This document shows, in pieces, positions 16,311-25,783 of a stretch of 40,084 bases of DNA. A model generated the notes under the pieces. The model had not been told where the DNA came from and made no database searches. It worked only from the letters and a program-made list of their open reading frames with translations. The DNA is from Chloroflexota bacterium. GTDB taxonomy: Bacteria; Chloroflexota; Anaerolineae; Aggregatilineales; Phototrophicaceae. How positions within the stretch are numbered: the first letter of the stretch is position 1; the number at the start of each line of letters is the position of its first letter. A program made the position numbers and the translations under genes. The stretch is from contig QUBZ01000033.1 of NCBI GenBank assembly GCA_014338005.1, forward strand, positions 1 through 40,084, given 5' to 3'.

Positions 16311-18062
16311 TTAGAAGTAGCTGCTGATGATCTCCAGCACACTGCGGATGTTCTGCGGGTCACCGGACTGGACGCTGGTCGAGCTGGCGCGGGCGATGCC
16401 GTTAAGCGTGCCGATGTCCGCGCTTTGGCCGTAAGCCACCGGTATGACGATGATCGGGTTCAAGGCATCGCGGCTCGCCAGGATGGTACTCACGGCGTCG
16501 CTCAGGGTATGGCTGCTGGCGGTGTCCGCGCCATCGCTTAACAGCACCACCGCCCGGATGCGGTCGGAGTCGTCCTGGCGGCTGAGATCGCCGACCACTT
16601 CTACCAGCGCGGAATACAGCGCCGTTCCACCGTCGGCGCGCAGGCCGCGAATACGCTCCCGGATGGCATTTTGCACCGTTTCAAGGCTGCCAAGCGGCAC
16701 GAGGGGTTGCACCGTGTCGTTAAAAACAGCCAGTCCGACGCGGTTGCCGGCGTCCATCTCGTTCAAAAAGGCTTCCGCCGCCTGTTTGGCCTGTTCAAGT
16801 TTGCCCTCCTCCAGCATCGAGCCGGAGACATCAATCAGCACCATGATGTCGGCCTGTTTTTTGACCAGCGACCAGTTCTGCTGAATGGCGACGATCACTT
16901 TCGAGTCCGGTACATCCAGCACCGTCCCAGGTCCCTGGCGGGTGACGCCGTTTTCCGGCTCGAAGGGATAAGCCAGCGGTACGTCCGGGTTGGCCGGGCG
17001 GAAGCCAAAGCTCATGATGCGTTCCTGCACCGGTTTCGTCAGCACATACTGGGTAAAAACCCGCGCGGCTTCCTGCTGTTCGGGCGTCACCCAGTTAGCT
17101 TTAACAATGCCGAAGGGATGTTCGTGCCAGAACGTGCCTTCTTTGGGGTACAGCGCCACCAGTTTTTCCGGCGGTTTGATGTCGGTTTTGCCCTGGTTGA
17201 TGAAAATCAGGTCGTTTTCTTCCAGCGCCACAAAATCCACGTAATCCGGGCCCTGGGCGATGTAAAACTTAAACTCGGTGGTGCGGCTGGAATAGTGGCG
17301 GATAAGCTGTTCAATGCGGCGAACGCCGGCCTGCACGTCGGGGTCGCGCACCTGGTCAAGCGTCAGCGTCCGCCCGGTAAAACCGTTTTTGCGTGCCGCC
17401 GCGTAATATTCGGCGATCAGGGTCGAAAGCGCCGTCGAGCTGATGTACGGGTCGGTATGGCCGTAATAAACGGTGCGGCGGCAGTTCGGCACGTCATAAT
17501 CGCACCAGCCGTTGGGGCTTTCCAGCACGTTCAGCAGTTCCTCCCAGCCGATGTCGTCATAACCGACTTTATCGCGGATGGCCTGCAAGCGGCTTTCCCA
17601 GATCGCCATCACAACCGGGGCCAGCGCCGTCGCCTGGGCATCACCCAGGTCAAAAAGTTCGCGTCCGGCCAGTTCGTTCGCCAGCGCCAGCCAGTGGCTC
17701 ACCGACGGCGCAAAAATCGTCGGACGGGCGACGTTCTGGTTGTTGGGCGCGATAATGGCATTAACGATGCCCTGCATGACCGTGCCGGACGAGCCACCTT
17801 TGCCGCCGGTCAGGTCGTTGACGATAATCGGGCGCTCGTCGCGCGCCACCGGCTGGCCGGTGAGCGGGTTACGTCCCTGGCTGTAAGCGCGGTTAAATTC
17901 TTCGATGGTTTGCGGCATGTACAGCGCCGACTCCGGCGCATAAATGATGCTGATTTCGATGGCGTTGCTGACCTGACTGCCAGGACTGCCCGCGCCGTCG
18001 CAGGCTGCCAGCAGCGCCATCACAGTTAATAAAACGCTCACCAGGATTAACTTCCGAAACAT
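16311..18062 (-). CDS. Lipoprotein with solute-binding and VWA domains
   Basis: About 583 residues. A signal peptide ends in a lipobox (LLAAC, Cys21). The first two thirds resemble a family 1-like extracellular solute-binding domain (WHEHPFGIVKANW, PVQERIMSFGFRPAN near its end). The last third, from about residue 395, is a von Willebrand A domain with an intact MIDAS DVSGS motif and a later LSDGAD. It is surface anchored; the ligand is unknown. The start at 18062 is chosen because GAAGGAAG lies 5 bases before it. It is last in a minus-strand run with the DUF4397 and LysM genes but has a 158-base gap before it, so it may have its own promoter. Confidence 0.85.
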   Translation of the reverse strand: MFRKLILVSVLLTVMALLAACDGAGSPGSQVSNAIEISIIYAPESALYMPQTIEEFNRAYSQGRNPLTGQPVARDERPIIVNDLTGGKGGSSGTVMQGIVNAIIAPNNQNVARPTIFAPSVSHWLALANELAGRELFDLGDAQATALAPVVMAIWESRLQAIRDKVGYDDIGWEELLNVLESPNGWCDYDVPNCRRTVYYGHTDPYISSTALSTLIAEYYAAARKNGFTGRTLTLDQVRDPDVQAGVRRIEQLIRHYSSRTTEFKFYIAQGPDYVDFVALEENDLIFINQGKTDIKPPEKLVALYPKEGTFWHEHPFGIVKANWVTPEQQEAARVFTQYVLTKPVQERIMSFGFRPANPDVPLAYPFEPENGVTRQGPGTVLDVPDSKVIVAIQQNWSLVKKQADIMVLIDVSGSMLEEGKLEQAKQAAEAFLNEMDAGNRVGLAVFNDTVQPLVPLGSLETVQNAIRERIRGLRADGGTALYSALVEVVGDLSRQDDSDRIRAVVLLSDGADTASSHTLSDAVSTILASRDALNPIIVIPVAYGQSADIGTLNGIARASSTSVQSGDPQNIRSVLEIISSYF

Positions 18063-18220
18063 ATGTGCTTCCTTCATTATGTGTTGGACCTGCCTTGCCC
18101 AGTTTTGACGACTTTATGTCAATGAAACCTGTCAGGCTGTAGGGGGCGCGCACATCGGGACACCCCCTGCTGTTTTAAACCAAATCGGTTCCCGAAGCCC
18201 GCTGCTTTTGCGGTCAGCCG

Positions 18221-20068
18221 TCAGTCCCCCGGCACGACGTAACGCGGCAGCGCCAGCACGTTCACCGGCACGCCCAGGCGGGTGACGGAAATGATATTGG
18301 CGGTGGCGGAAATCCAGCCTTCGCGCGTGCTGCCGGTGTCGGGGTCGGTAAAGCGAATACGAATCCACTCGCCGTTTAGGCTGCGCCCCAGCACCTCAAC
18401 TTCGGTATCTCTGGGAAGCTGCCGCAAAATGCCGGACTCAGTTGACGGGCCGGTGCGGATGTTGGCGTTTTCGGTCGTGATGAGTCCCAGATACAAGCGA
18501 TCCAGCGGCAGCCCGACGCCGTAATCCTCGAACGTCACCACCGAAATCGGCGGGTTGCCGATGGGCGACCCCATCGCCACGAAGGTATACACCATGCCGC
18601 TTACAAGCTGCACGTTTTCTAACGTGGCCAGCGTATTGGTCGTGCCGGCGGGGATAAATTGCAGTTCGGCATACACGCCGGCAGGCACTTCGGACTCGTT
18701 GGCTTCGGCAGCAAAAACCACGTCCTCCACCAACTGCTGCGGCGGAAGGGGGGTGGCATTGGCCGGCGGCGCAGGGGTGGGGCTGGGCGTCACACGCGGG
18801 GGGGCCGGCGGCGGGGGTACGTTTTGCGCCAGCAGCCGCAGGGGTTGAATATCGTTGACGGCGTTAACCAGGCGCACGCGGGCATAACCGCGCCGTGTCT
18901 GGGCGATGTTATCCGGCAGCAGCACCATAAACAGGCTGCCGTTGGTGGTGCTGACGATGCTGGTGACGCCCGTCTGCCCCGGTTGAGTCACCGGCAGGGC
19001 GGCGCTGGTGTTTTCTCGTCCGGCATTAACCAGCATTAACGTCCAGTTGGCCTGCTGGCGGTTCTCCGGCGTGATCTCGAACTGCCATTCGGCCAGCGGG
19101 GGTGTTTCGGGGCCGCCGTCGCCGGATTGTCGCAGCGTGATGACGTGGCTGTAATCCTGCAAGCCCAGGTACTCGGTGGCGCGGCTGTAATTCACGCGCT
19201 CGGCCACCAACCGGCCGTCCACGTAAACATCCAGCACGGCGGTATTGTGCGCGGCATGAAGCACGCGCAGGCGAATGCCGTCCGGCGGCGTTTCGATGGG
19301 TGCGCTGACGACAAAAGCGCGCGGCGTGGGGGAAACCGGGCCGATCTGCGGCTGTCCGCCGCCGCTGACGGCAGGGCGCGCGTCCGGCACGATGATGATG
19401 GTATAGAGCGTATTGGCATAAAAGCTGTAATCGCCCAGGCGGGACAGCACCGCCAAATTCGGGCTTTCGGCGTCTACTACCGCCAGGGAATAAACGCCCG
19501 CGTTCACGTCAATCGTGCCGTAGGGTTTTTCCAGCGCGACTTCATGCAGCAGCGATTCCCGCGATGGGTAGGCCACGCTCAACCGTCCGGGCGTGCCGAC
19601 CGCCAGATGAACGGCGGTCATGCGCGTTTTGCCAAGCTGCATCAGGCTGCGGTCGTCATCCAGGATGAAAATCGCGCCTGCCTGCTGGAATGTCGGCGTA
19701 AAATCCGGGGTGGCGAACTGTTTTTGATAGACCACTGCTGTCTGGCTCTGGTTCGGGGCCAGGTTCACCAGCAGGTCGGCCACCGGGACGGACAGCGGGT
19801 CGGCCTCCGGCAGGCGAACCGCCAGGATATGCCGACCGGCGGGGATAGCAAAATAGGGGGTGGCCGCTTCCGGCGCGAGGGCGTAAGCGATGCGCTCGCC
19901 GTCCAGATAAACGTCTGCCGGGCCGATGCCGACCAGGGCGTTCACGACGCGCAGGCTCGCCAGATTGATCTCCGCCACGCCCGGCTGCGCGACGACCGGA
20001 AGCAGCCCGGCCAGCAGAAGGGCGAGCAGCCCGAAGGCCATAAACCGAACCAACAACGTTTTTCGCAT
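18221..20068 (-). CDS. Secreted DUF4397 protein with C-terminal SH3b domain
   Basis: 615 residues. The N-terminal signal peptide ends near PVVAQPG. At least two DUF4397 units follow (LRVVNALVGIGPADVYLDG at about 39, and LRVLHAAHNTAVLDVYVDG at about 270), beta-sandwich domains of unknown role found in surface proteins. A Pro-rich linker (about 425-440) precedes a bacterial SH3 domain (TTENANIRTGPSTESGIL, EGWISA, about 530-600), a fold often associated with peptidoglycan or cell-surface binding. Its ATG is only 12 bases after the preceding gene, so the two are cotranscribed. Confidence 0.82.
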   Translation of the reverse strand: MRKTLLVRFMAFGLLALLLAGLLPVVAQPGVAEINLASLRVVNALVGIGPADVYLDGERIAYALAPEAATPYFAIPAGRHILAVRLPEADPLSVPVADLLVNLAPNQSQTAVVYQKQFATPDFTPTFQQAGAIFILDDDRSLMQLGKTRMTAVHLAVGTPGRLSVAYPSRESLLHEVALEKPYGTIDVNAGVYSLAVVDAESPNLAVLSRLGDYSFYANTLYTIIIVPDARPAVSGGGQPQIGPVSPTPRAFVVSAPIETPPDGIRLRVLHAAHNTAVLDVYVDGRLVAERVNYSRATEYLGLQDYSHVITLRQSGDGGPETPPLAEWQFEITPENRQQANWTLMLVNAGRENTSAALPVTQPGQTGVTSIVSTTNGSLFMVLLPDNIAQTRRGYARVRLVNAVNDIQPLRLLAQNVPPPPAPPRVTPSPTPAPPANATPLPPQQLVEDVVFAAEANESEVPAGVYAELQFIPAGTTNTLATLENVQLVSGMVYTFVAMGSPIGNPPISVVTFEDYGVGLPLDRLYLGLITTENANIRTGPSTESGILRQLPRDTEVEVLGRSLNGEWIRIRFTDPDTGSTREGWISATANIISVTRLGVPVNVLALPRYVVPGD

Positions 20069-20080
20069 AAATTATCCTCG

Positions 20081-22237
20081 TTACGGCTGCGGTGTTGCCG
20101 TCGGCGTCAGGTTGGGCGGCGCGACATTGATGATGGCGAGCGCCTCCTGCCCGCTGCCGGGGCAGGCCCCCACGCACACGCGGACGATATGCACGCCCGA
20201 TGACAGGCCGCCCGGCAGGTTGACGAGCGCCAGAATCGTGCCGTCGGTGTTGGTCACGCCGGTAAAAATTGGCTCTATCGTATTATCAAGGCGCACGCTG
20301 TACGACCGCTGCGGGAAAAAGTCCTGCCCATACAGCACGAAACTGCCGCTGACTGTGTTCGGCGGCGGCGGGTCGGCATAGATGGATGGGGGGTTAAAAC
20401 TCGGCGTATTGGTCGGGCGCGGCGTGTTGGTCGGGACGGGTGTGCGCGTCGGCGTGGGCGAGCTGATGCGGGTAGCGGTGGCGGTTGCCACCGGCGCGAC
20501 AGCCGTCAGGGTGGCGTCCACCGCTTCGGCTACGGCTGCCGGGTCGCCCTTGTCAGCCGCCGTCTGGGCGCGCGGCTGCACCAGTTCCATGCGCGCCGAA
20601 CCGGGTTCGTCGGCGGGCAGCACGATAAAATCGTACACCCCCCCGGCGATGAGCTGCACGTTATCCATCTGGGCGATCACATTGCGTGTGCCGCTGAGGA
20701 TGACACGGACTTCAAAAATTTCCGGCGTCCGCGCCACATAGGACGATACTCTGGCAAATTCGGCCTGCGCGACGTTCACCCAGGGCAGGTCGGCTTCGCC
20801 GATGCGCCGGGCTTCCGGCGTGCCGAACTGGTTAGTTTCCGTAACCAGCCGCACCGGGCGCATTTCCAGGTTAAGCGGGATGACGCCCGGCAGGCCATGA
20901 ACCAGCCGCACGTTGGCGTTAATCGCCGAACGCGGCGCGTTCTGCGTAAAAACTGACACGCCCACGCTGTTGGTGGGGGTTGGCGAATCCAGGTCGTACA
21001 ATAAAATCAGCTTATCGGCCTGTTGTTCTTCTTCGGTGGGCCAGGGGCCGATGGGCAGACGGGCCAGTTCAAATTCCTGCGCGTTTCTCAGCGTCAGTTC
21101 CGCGCTAGGGGACGAAATAGGCAGCACCTCGGAAACGCCGACCGGCAGCGAATTAAATTCCAGATTGTTGTTGAGGAAAACGCGGAACGACCCGGCGCCG
21201 GATGCCAGGTTGATGAAACGAGCGTGTGCCTGGCCGGGCAGCGTGCGTGTGCTGCCGCTGAACAGCAGCGATTCGGTAATTCGCTCGTCGCCGGTGGATA
21301 CCAGCACCAGCAGGTAGCTCACGCGGCTTATCAGCGTTACCGGTTGCAGATTGGCGACCAGCAGGTCGCGGTTGCGGGCGTCGTACAGGTCAATCAGGTA
21401 ATCCTGGCCGCTGGGCAGGTCAATCGGCCCGATGATGTCGTTGGGGTTGACGTTATAACCCAGCGCCCGCTGAAGATCGGGCATCAGGATATTCATGGTG
21501 AACAGCTGCGAGTTGGCCTGCACGATAGTTAGCCGGGAAGTGCCGGTCGGCAGCGGTTCGGCATCCTCTTCCACCACCATCAGCCGCGACCCGGTGGTGG
21601 AAGCCACCACCAGCACCGAGGTATTTCTGCCCGGTCGAATCGTCACCGCCTGGGTGAGGGCCGGCGGCCTGGTGACAACGCCGGGGATGTCGGCCCCGGA
21701 GATTTTTAAGGACACCTCCACCGTACCCGGCATAAACTGCTGGAAGGGGGTCTGCTGCCCGCTCCGCAGCGACCGGTAGACCGACTCGCCGTTAATGTAA
21801 ACGTCAAAGATGCTCGCCGGCGAAGCTGTCGTGCCGATCCAGGCATGGATGACTCGTATCCAGCCCGGCGTATCCGCTTCGATCTGTTCCGGCGTATTCG
21901 TCGGCAGGGGCGCGAAGGTCGGTGTGGGCGTCACGGTGGGCGTCAGTGTGGGCGTGGGTGAAGCCGGGCGTGCGGTGCGCGGCGGCAGGGTGGGCGTCTG
22001 GGTCGGCGTGGGGCTGGGCGTCAGGGTAACGCCCCCCTGGGCCAGCACCGTTTCGGTCGCGCCGATGAACACCTGCGCCGTGCCGGTGAGCGCCTGGGCA
22101 ACACCGTCGGCCAGCGCCTCGGTATCGTCTACGGCAGTGATAACGACGGTGATAGGAGGTAAAGTTGGAACCGCCGTTGCATCGCAGGCGGCGACCAGCA
22201 GGGACACGAGCAAAACGAGAAACAACAGTGAGCGCAT
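20081..22237 (-). CDS. DUF4397 lipoprotein with Thr/Pro linkers
   Basis: 718 residues. Lipobox LLVAAC near residue 18 marks a lipoprotein. A T-P-rich stretch (about residues 70-115) leads to repeated DUF4397-like units (WIRVIHAWIGTTASPASIFDVYING; ARFINLASGAGSFRVFLN; VRLVHGLPGVIPLNLEMRP). After a second T-P linker (about 590-620), a C-terminal IPT/TIG-like beta domain follows (PNTVSGSFVLYGQDFFP, about 630-700). Surface exposed; function unknown. It lies 20 bases after the LysM gene and 12 before the DUF4397/SH3 gene, so all three form an operon. Confidence 0.82.
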   Translation of the reverse strand: MRSLLFLVLLVSLLVAACDATAVPTLPPITVVITAVDDTEALADGVAQALTGTAQVFIGATETVLAQGGVTLTPSPTPTQTPTLPPRTARPASPTPTLTPTVTPTPTFAPLPTNTPEQIEADTPGWIRVIHAWIGTTASPASIFDVYINGESVYRSLRSGQQTPFQQFMPGTVEVSLKISGADIPGVVTRPPALTQAVTIRPGRNTSVLVVASTTGSRLMVVEEDAEPLPTGTSRLTIVQANSQLFTMNILMPDLQRALGYNVNPNDIIGPIDLPSGQDYLIDLYDARNRDLLVANLQPVTLISRVSYLLVLVSTGDERITESLLFSGSTRTLPGQAHARFINLASGAGSFRVFLNNNLEFNSLPVGVSEVLPISSPSAELTLRNAQEFELARLPIGPWPTEEEQQADKLILLYDLDSPTPTNSVGVSVFTQNAPRSAINANVRLVHGLPGVIPLNLEMRPVRLVTETNQFGTPEARRIGEADLPWVNVAQAEFARVSSYVARTPEIFEVRVILSGTRNVIAQMDNVQLIAGGVYDFIVLPADEPGSARMELVQPRAQTAADKGDPAAVAEAVDATLTAVAPVATATATRISSPTPTRTPVPTNTPRPTNTPSFNPPSIYADPPPPNTVSGSFVLYGQDFFPQRSYSVRLDNTIEPIFTGVTNTDGTILALVNLPGGLSSGVHIVRVCVGACPGSGQEALAIINVAPPNLTPTATPQP

Positions 22238-22257
22238 TCGTTATCCGTGTTCAAACA

Positions 22258-22788
22258 TCAGGAAGTTAAAACAGCCGGTATAAACACAATATCGCCGGGG
22301 ATGACGCCGCGCGCGGCCAGCACCGGGTTATCGCCTACGAGTAAATCTAACGATACCGCATAAAATTTTGCTAAAGAGGCCAGCGTATCGCCCGCAACGG
22401 CGGTATGAACCGAGAACCGGCGCGGCGGGTACAACACGCGCACGCCTTCCGGCACGATGAGCGTTTCGCCGTTCCCGAACTCGACATCGGGCCGCAGGCC
22501 GTTCGCCATTTGAAGCACTTCGCGGGTTGTGTTGTACTGCTCGGCGATTTCGTCCAGTGCCTGGCCGGGTTGGATGACCACCAGGCGGTAATGCGGCAGA
22601 TCGTTTTCGGCGGTGCGGGTAGCGTCAAAAAGCGCCTGTGCAATCGCCGTTTCCACCCCCAGTGTCACCCGCAGCGCGTATACTTCCCGCTGGCGTTTGG
22701 CGTCTTCGGCGGTAATGAGGTACGCCAGCGCGCCGAAGATGGCGACAATCACCAGCAGTAAAACCAGGCGGCGAATCAGACGGAGCAT
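22258..22788 (-). CDS. Membrane-anchored protein with two LysM domains
   Basis: 176 residues with an N-terminal membrane helix (about 5-25, probably an uncleaved anchor). Two LysM modules follow: LVVIQPGQALDEIAEQYNTT (about 69-115) and HTAVAGDTLASLAKFYAVS (about 128-172, ending IPGDIVFIP). LysM domains bind N-acetylglucosamine in peptidoglycan, so the protein probably links the membrane to the wall. Start at 22788 is supported by TTGAGGA 5 bases before ATG. It heads the minus-strand run of surface proteins. Confidence 0.88.
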   Translation of the reverse strand: MLRLIRRLVLLLVIVAIFGALAYLITAEDAKRQREVYALRVTLGVETAIAQALFDATRTAENDLPHYRLVVIQPGQALDEIAEQYNTTREVLQMANGLRPDVEFGNGETLIVPEGVRVLYPPRRFSVHTAVAGDTLASLAKFYAVSLDLLVGDNPVLAARGVIPGDIVFIPAVLTS

Positions 22789-22952
22789 ATATCCTCAACG
22801 AGTCTGGAGCGTATCAGGGTGTTAAACGATTGTTATGCGGCCAAATCCAGTTAATTGAACTACAATAGCACAAGAGGATAAGCCGGGCAAGCACGACCCG
22901 CAATCCGTGTGGTAAGGTAGGAATATTCTGACGCTGTTTAAGGAGGGGACAC

Positions 22953-23978
22953 TTGCTTCTCATCGCGCGCGCGCCGGTGCGAATCAGTTTGGGGGGTGGC
23001 AGCACCGATCTTCCGGCCTATTACAATCAGTTCGGCGGCGCGGTCATCAATACTGCGATCAACCGCTACATTTATACCTTCATTGCGCGTGGGGCGACCG
23101 ACGCGCTTCAGATCATTTCGTCAGATTTTCGCGTCTTTTACCGCCACGAGGCCGGCCAGACCTTCAGCACCGACGGCGAGCTGGGATTGGCGAAAGCCGT
23201 CATCCGCGAATTTGGCGATACGGACGGCGTGGACATCTTCCTGGCTTCGCAGATTCCGCCCGGTACGGGATTGGGCGGGTCGGGCGCGGTGGCGGTTTCG
23301 ATGATTACCGCCCTGGCCGCCTGGCACGGGCGCCGCATGAGCAACGCCGAAATTGCGGAAATGGCCTGTGACATCAGCATCAACAGGATGGGACTGCCCA
23401 GCGGCAAACAGGACGAGTACGGCTCGGCCATCGGCGGGCTAAACCATTTTATCTTCACGCGGGACGGCACGCAGATCAACCCGCTTACCCTGCCGCCCGG
23501 CAGGCTGGACACCCTCCAGCGCCGTCTGATGCTTTTTTTCACCGGCAAGTCTCGCAATTCCGAAAAAATCCTGCAAAGCCAGTCCAGCGCCAGCCGCCAG
23601 CAGGACCCGGCCACGCTGGAGCGGATGCACCGCATCAAAGCCCTGTGCGCGCAAATCCTGGAAGTCCTCCAGTCCGGCGACCTGGACGGTTTTGCCGAAC
23701 TGATGCACCAGTCCTGGCAGCAGAAGCGGGGTATCGCCAGCGACGTGACCAACAACCAGATTGATACGGCCTACGAGCTGGCCCGCCAGAACGGCGCGTT
23801 GGGCGGCAAAATCACCGGCGCGGGGGGCGGCGGTTTTTTGATGCTGTACTGCCACGAAGAACACCAGCCGGCGGTGACGCGCGCGCTTCAGGGTTTGAAC
23901 CTGTATCGCATGGATTTTCGCTTCGACTTCGAGGGCGCGCAGGTTCTGCTCGACCAGCGCGTGACGGTCGGCGGCTGA
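22953..23978 (+). CDS. GHMP-family sugar kinase (heptose-7-phosphate kinase-like)
   Basis: 341 residues, with the three GHMP motifs: RAPVRISLGGGSTD at the N-terminus, PPGTGLGGSGAVAVS (phosphate-binding loop, about residues 103-117) and KITGAGGGGFLML near 288-300. The overall form matches HddA-type D-glycero-D-manno-heptose-7-phosphate kinases and related sugar kinases that supply activated sugars for surface glycans. Translation starts at TTG 22953, with a strong AGGAGGGG 5 bases before it. The stop overlaps the next ATG (TGATG, 23976-23980). No heptose biosynthesis gene is adjacent, so the exact sugar is not known. Confidence 0.82.
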   Translation: MLLIARAPVRISLGGGSTDLPAYYNQFGGAVINTAINRYIYTFIARGATDALQIISSDFRVFYRHEAGQTFSTDGELGLAKAVIREFGDTDGVDIFLASQIPPGTGLGGSGAVAVSMITALAAWHGRRMSNAEIAEMACDISINRMGLPSGKQDEYGSAIGGLNHFIFTRDGTQINPLTLPPGRLDTLQRRLMLFFTGKSRNSEKILQSQSSASRQQDPATLERMHRIKALCAQILEVLQSGDLDGFAELMHQSWQQKRGIASDVTNNQIDTAYELARQNGALGGKITGAGGGGFLMLYCHEEHQPAVTRALQGLNLYRMDFRFDFEGAQVLLDQRVTVGG

Positions 23979-24706
23979 TGCCGGAAATCGTCCTGAGCGG
24001 GCAGAAGGTTGCCTACAGCGTGCGGGAAAGCCGGCGGGGGCGGTCGCTGCGATTGAAGATCAGCGCCGGCGGTGGGCTGGAGGTGGTCATCCCGGCGGGC
24101 GCGCAAGTGGGCGAAAAAGATGTAGAGGCGATTCTGCTTAGCCGCGCGGGGTGGATTCTCAAACATTACCGCCTGGTTCAAACGGCGGCAGCCGCGCCGG
24201 AACGCCGTTACATTTCCGGCGAGACGCTGTTATTCCAGGGGCGGGCGCTGACATTGGACGTGGGTTTGAAAGCCAACGGCAGCCGCGCCAGCGTACTGCT
24301 GGATGGGGATATACTGCGCGTCCGCCTGCCCGCCGCAGCCGGACACCCGGATACAGAGGCTGCCCGCGCCGCCCTGGAAAGCTGGTATCGCGCCCAGGCG
24401 AAAGCCTACATCCCCCGGCGCGCCGCCGAACTGGGGACACAGTTGGGCTTCCAGTTCGGGCGCGTGTCCATCAAAGGGCAGGCCACGCGCTGGGGAAGCT
24501 GCTCCAGTCAGAATAATCTAAACTTCAACTGGCGGCTGATGATGGCCCCCCCGGCGGCGGTGGATTATGTCATCATCCACGAACTGTGCCATTTAAAGGA
24601 AATGAACCACTCGCGGCGCTTTTGGGCGCTGGTGGGGCGCTTCTGCCCGGATTACAAAATCTGGATAAAGTGGTTTAAGACCAACGGCGAGCGCCTGCGG
24701 CTGTGA
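23978..24706 (+). CDS. YgjP-like metallopeptidase domain protein
   Basis: 242 residues. The zinc-site motif HELCHLKEMNHSRRFW (from about residue 201) and the preceding RWGSCSSQNNLNFNW block are diagnostic of the YgjP/DUF45 family (gluzincin-like, HExxH plus downstream His). The N-terminal half is beta-rich (RSLRLKISAGGGLEVVIP). Cytoplasmic; physiological substrates are not established for the family. Overlap with the sugar kinase stop indicates translational coupling, although no functional link is evident. Confidence 0.88.
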   Translation: MPEIVLSGQKVAYSVRESRRGRSLRLKISAGGGLEVVIPAGAQVGEKDVEAILLSRAGWILKHYRLVQTAAAAPERRYISGETLLFQGRALTLDVGLKANGSRASVLLDGDILRVRLPAAAGHPDTEAARAALESWYRAQAKAYIPRRAAELGTQLGFQFGRVSIKGQATRWGSCSSQNNLNFNWRLMMAPPAAVDYVIIHELCHLKEMNHSRRFWALVGRFCPDYKIWIKWFKTNGERLRL

Positions 24707-24733
24707 AGCGCGGCGTTTTGGGCTGCAAACAGC

Positions 24734-24900
24734 AATCGCGCCGGTGTTCACCAGCGCGATTCTTGGTACTGCTTCGGGTTTTCCCAAATCTCCTACCGGA
24801 GACTGTTCCCCTGGCTTATGCAGGGCACCCTTTGCTTTCGATATAAGGTTGTGCTTCAGTTTGCATCAAATGCGACCCTTTCTCCAACCTTACATCTTAT
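24734..24900 (-). ncRNA. Candidate structured RNA, class not recognised
   Basis: The 333-base gap 24707-25039 between convergent genes has no ORF of merit, but on the minus strand it holds a promoter and nested stems. In plus coordinates: 24885-24891/24845-24851 (7 bp) enclosing 24870-24873/24863-24866; 24825-24829/24765-24769 (5 bp with one G-U) enclosing three hairpins (24821-24825/24809-24813, 24798-24802/24789-24793, 24783-24785/24776-24778); and a strong final hairpin 24754-24761/24734-24741 with four more pairs inside. Predicted RNA is about 170 nt. I compared it from memory with 6S, SRP, tmRNA, T-box and common riboswitches and found no match. Confidence 0.5.
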
Positions 24901-24906
24901 ACTTTC

Positions 24907-24935
24907 ATGGTAGCGTCTTGCGAGGTTCTTGTCAA
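24907..24935 (-). promoter_or_regulatory. Promoter for the candidate structured RNA
   Basis: Minus-strand consensus TTGACA (24935-24930), 17-base spacer, TACCAT (24912-24907). Predicted start is A at 24900. No protein-coding gene lies downstream on this strand. Confidence 0.55.
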
Positions 24936-25039
24936 TCACCTAAAGATTAAAGAATTGCGGCAAATGCCGCCGCCTTTCGGCGCGGACGAATAAACGGCAG
25001 CCGCCAACACTGAAGCGTATGGGGTTGTGCCGAGGGCTG

Positions 25040-25780
25040 CTAGAGTATTTTGCTGAGAAACAACTTCAACCGCTCATGGTGGGGGTTGGTGAAGAGATCG
25101 AGCGGCGTGGTTTCTTCCAGCTTTTCGCCTTTGTCCAGGAACACAACCCGGTCGGCGGCGGCCCGCGCGAAACCCATCTCGTGGGTGACAACCACCATCG
25201 TCATGCCTTCTTTGGCAAGGTTGAGCATAACATCCAGCACTTCTTTAATCATTTCGGGATCAAGCGCCGAAGTCGGCTCGTCGAACAGCATGATTTTGGG
25301 GTTCATCGCCAGCGCGCGGGCGATTGCCACGCGCTGCTGCTGCCCGCCGGACAGTTTGGCCGGGTAGACGTGCGCCTTTTCCGGGATTCCCACTTTTTCA
25401 AGCTGTTCCCTGGCGATGCGTTCGCATTCGGCATAGGGGCGTTTTCTCACCACGCGCTGCGCCAGTATCACATTTTCGATGGCGGTCAGGTTCGGGAACA
25501 GGTTAAACTGTTGAAAAACCATGCCCACTTCTGCCCGAACCTTGTTAATGTCGGTCGCTTTGTGGGAGAGGTGAATGCCATCTACCCAGATGTCGCCGCG
25601 TTCAAAGGATTCCAGCCGGTTGATGCAGCGCAGCAGCGTACTTTTGCCGCTGCCGCTCGGCCCGATGATGACGACCACTTCGCCCGCGCAGATGTCCAGA
25701 CTGACATTTTGCAGCGCATGGACGCGACCGAAGGATTTCGACACGTTTCGTATACGAATGATGGGGTCACGCTCAACCAT
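25040..25780 (-). CDS. Polar amino acid ABC transporter ATP-binding protein
   Basis: 246-residue GlnQ/HisP-type ATPase. Walker [10 protein letters not shown] (about 41-49), Q-loop in [10 protein letters not shown], signature [15 protein letters not shown] (about 142-156), Walker [15 protein letters not shown] and the switch His in VVTHEMGFA. It powers import of a polar amino acid across the cytoplasmic membrane. It starts 3 bases after the permease stop codon and is the last gene of the unit. The substrate cannot be read from this subunit. Confidence 0.93.
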   Translation of the reverse strand: MVERDPIIRIRNVSKSFGRVHALQNVSLDICAGEVVVIIGPSGSGKSTLLRCINRLESFERGDIWVDGIHLSHKATDINKVRAEVGMVFQQFNLFPNLTAIENVILAQRVVRKRPYAECERIAREQLEKVGIPEKAHVYPAKLSGGQQQRVAIARALAMNPKIMLFDEPTSALDPEMIKEVLDVMLNLAKEGMTMVVVTHEMGFARAAADRVVFLDKGEKLEETTPLDLFTNPHHERLKLFLSKIL

Positions 25781-25783
25781 AGC

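Noticed and set aside
24734..24900. T-box, SAM, cobalamin or c-di-GMP riboswitch
   Set aside because: Looked for the conserved cores of each (for example the T-box GGTGG-N-ACCGCG) and none is present; there is also no downstream gene on that strand.
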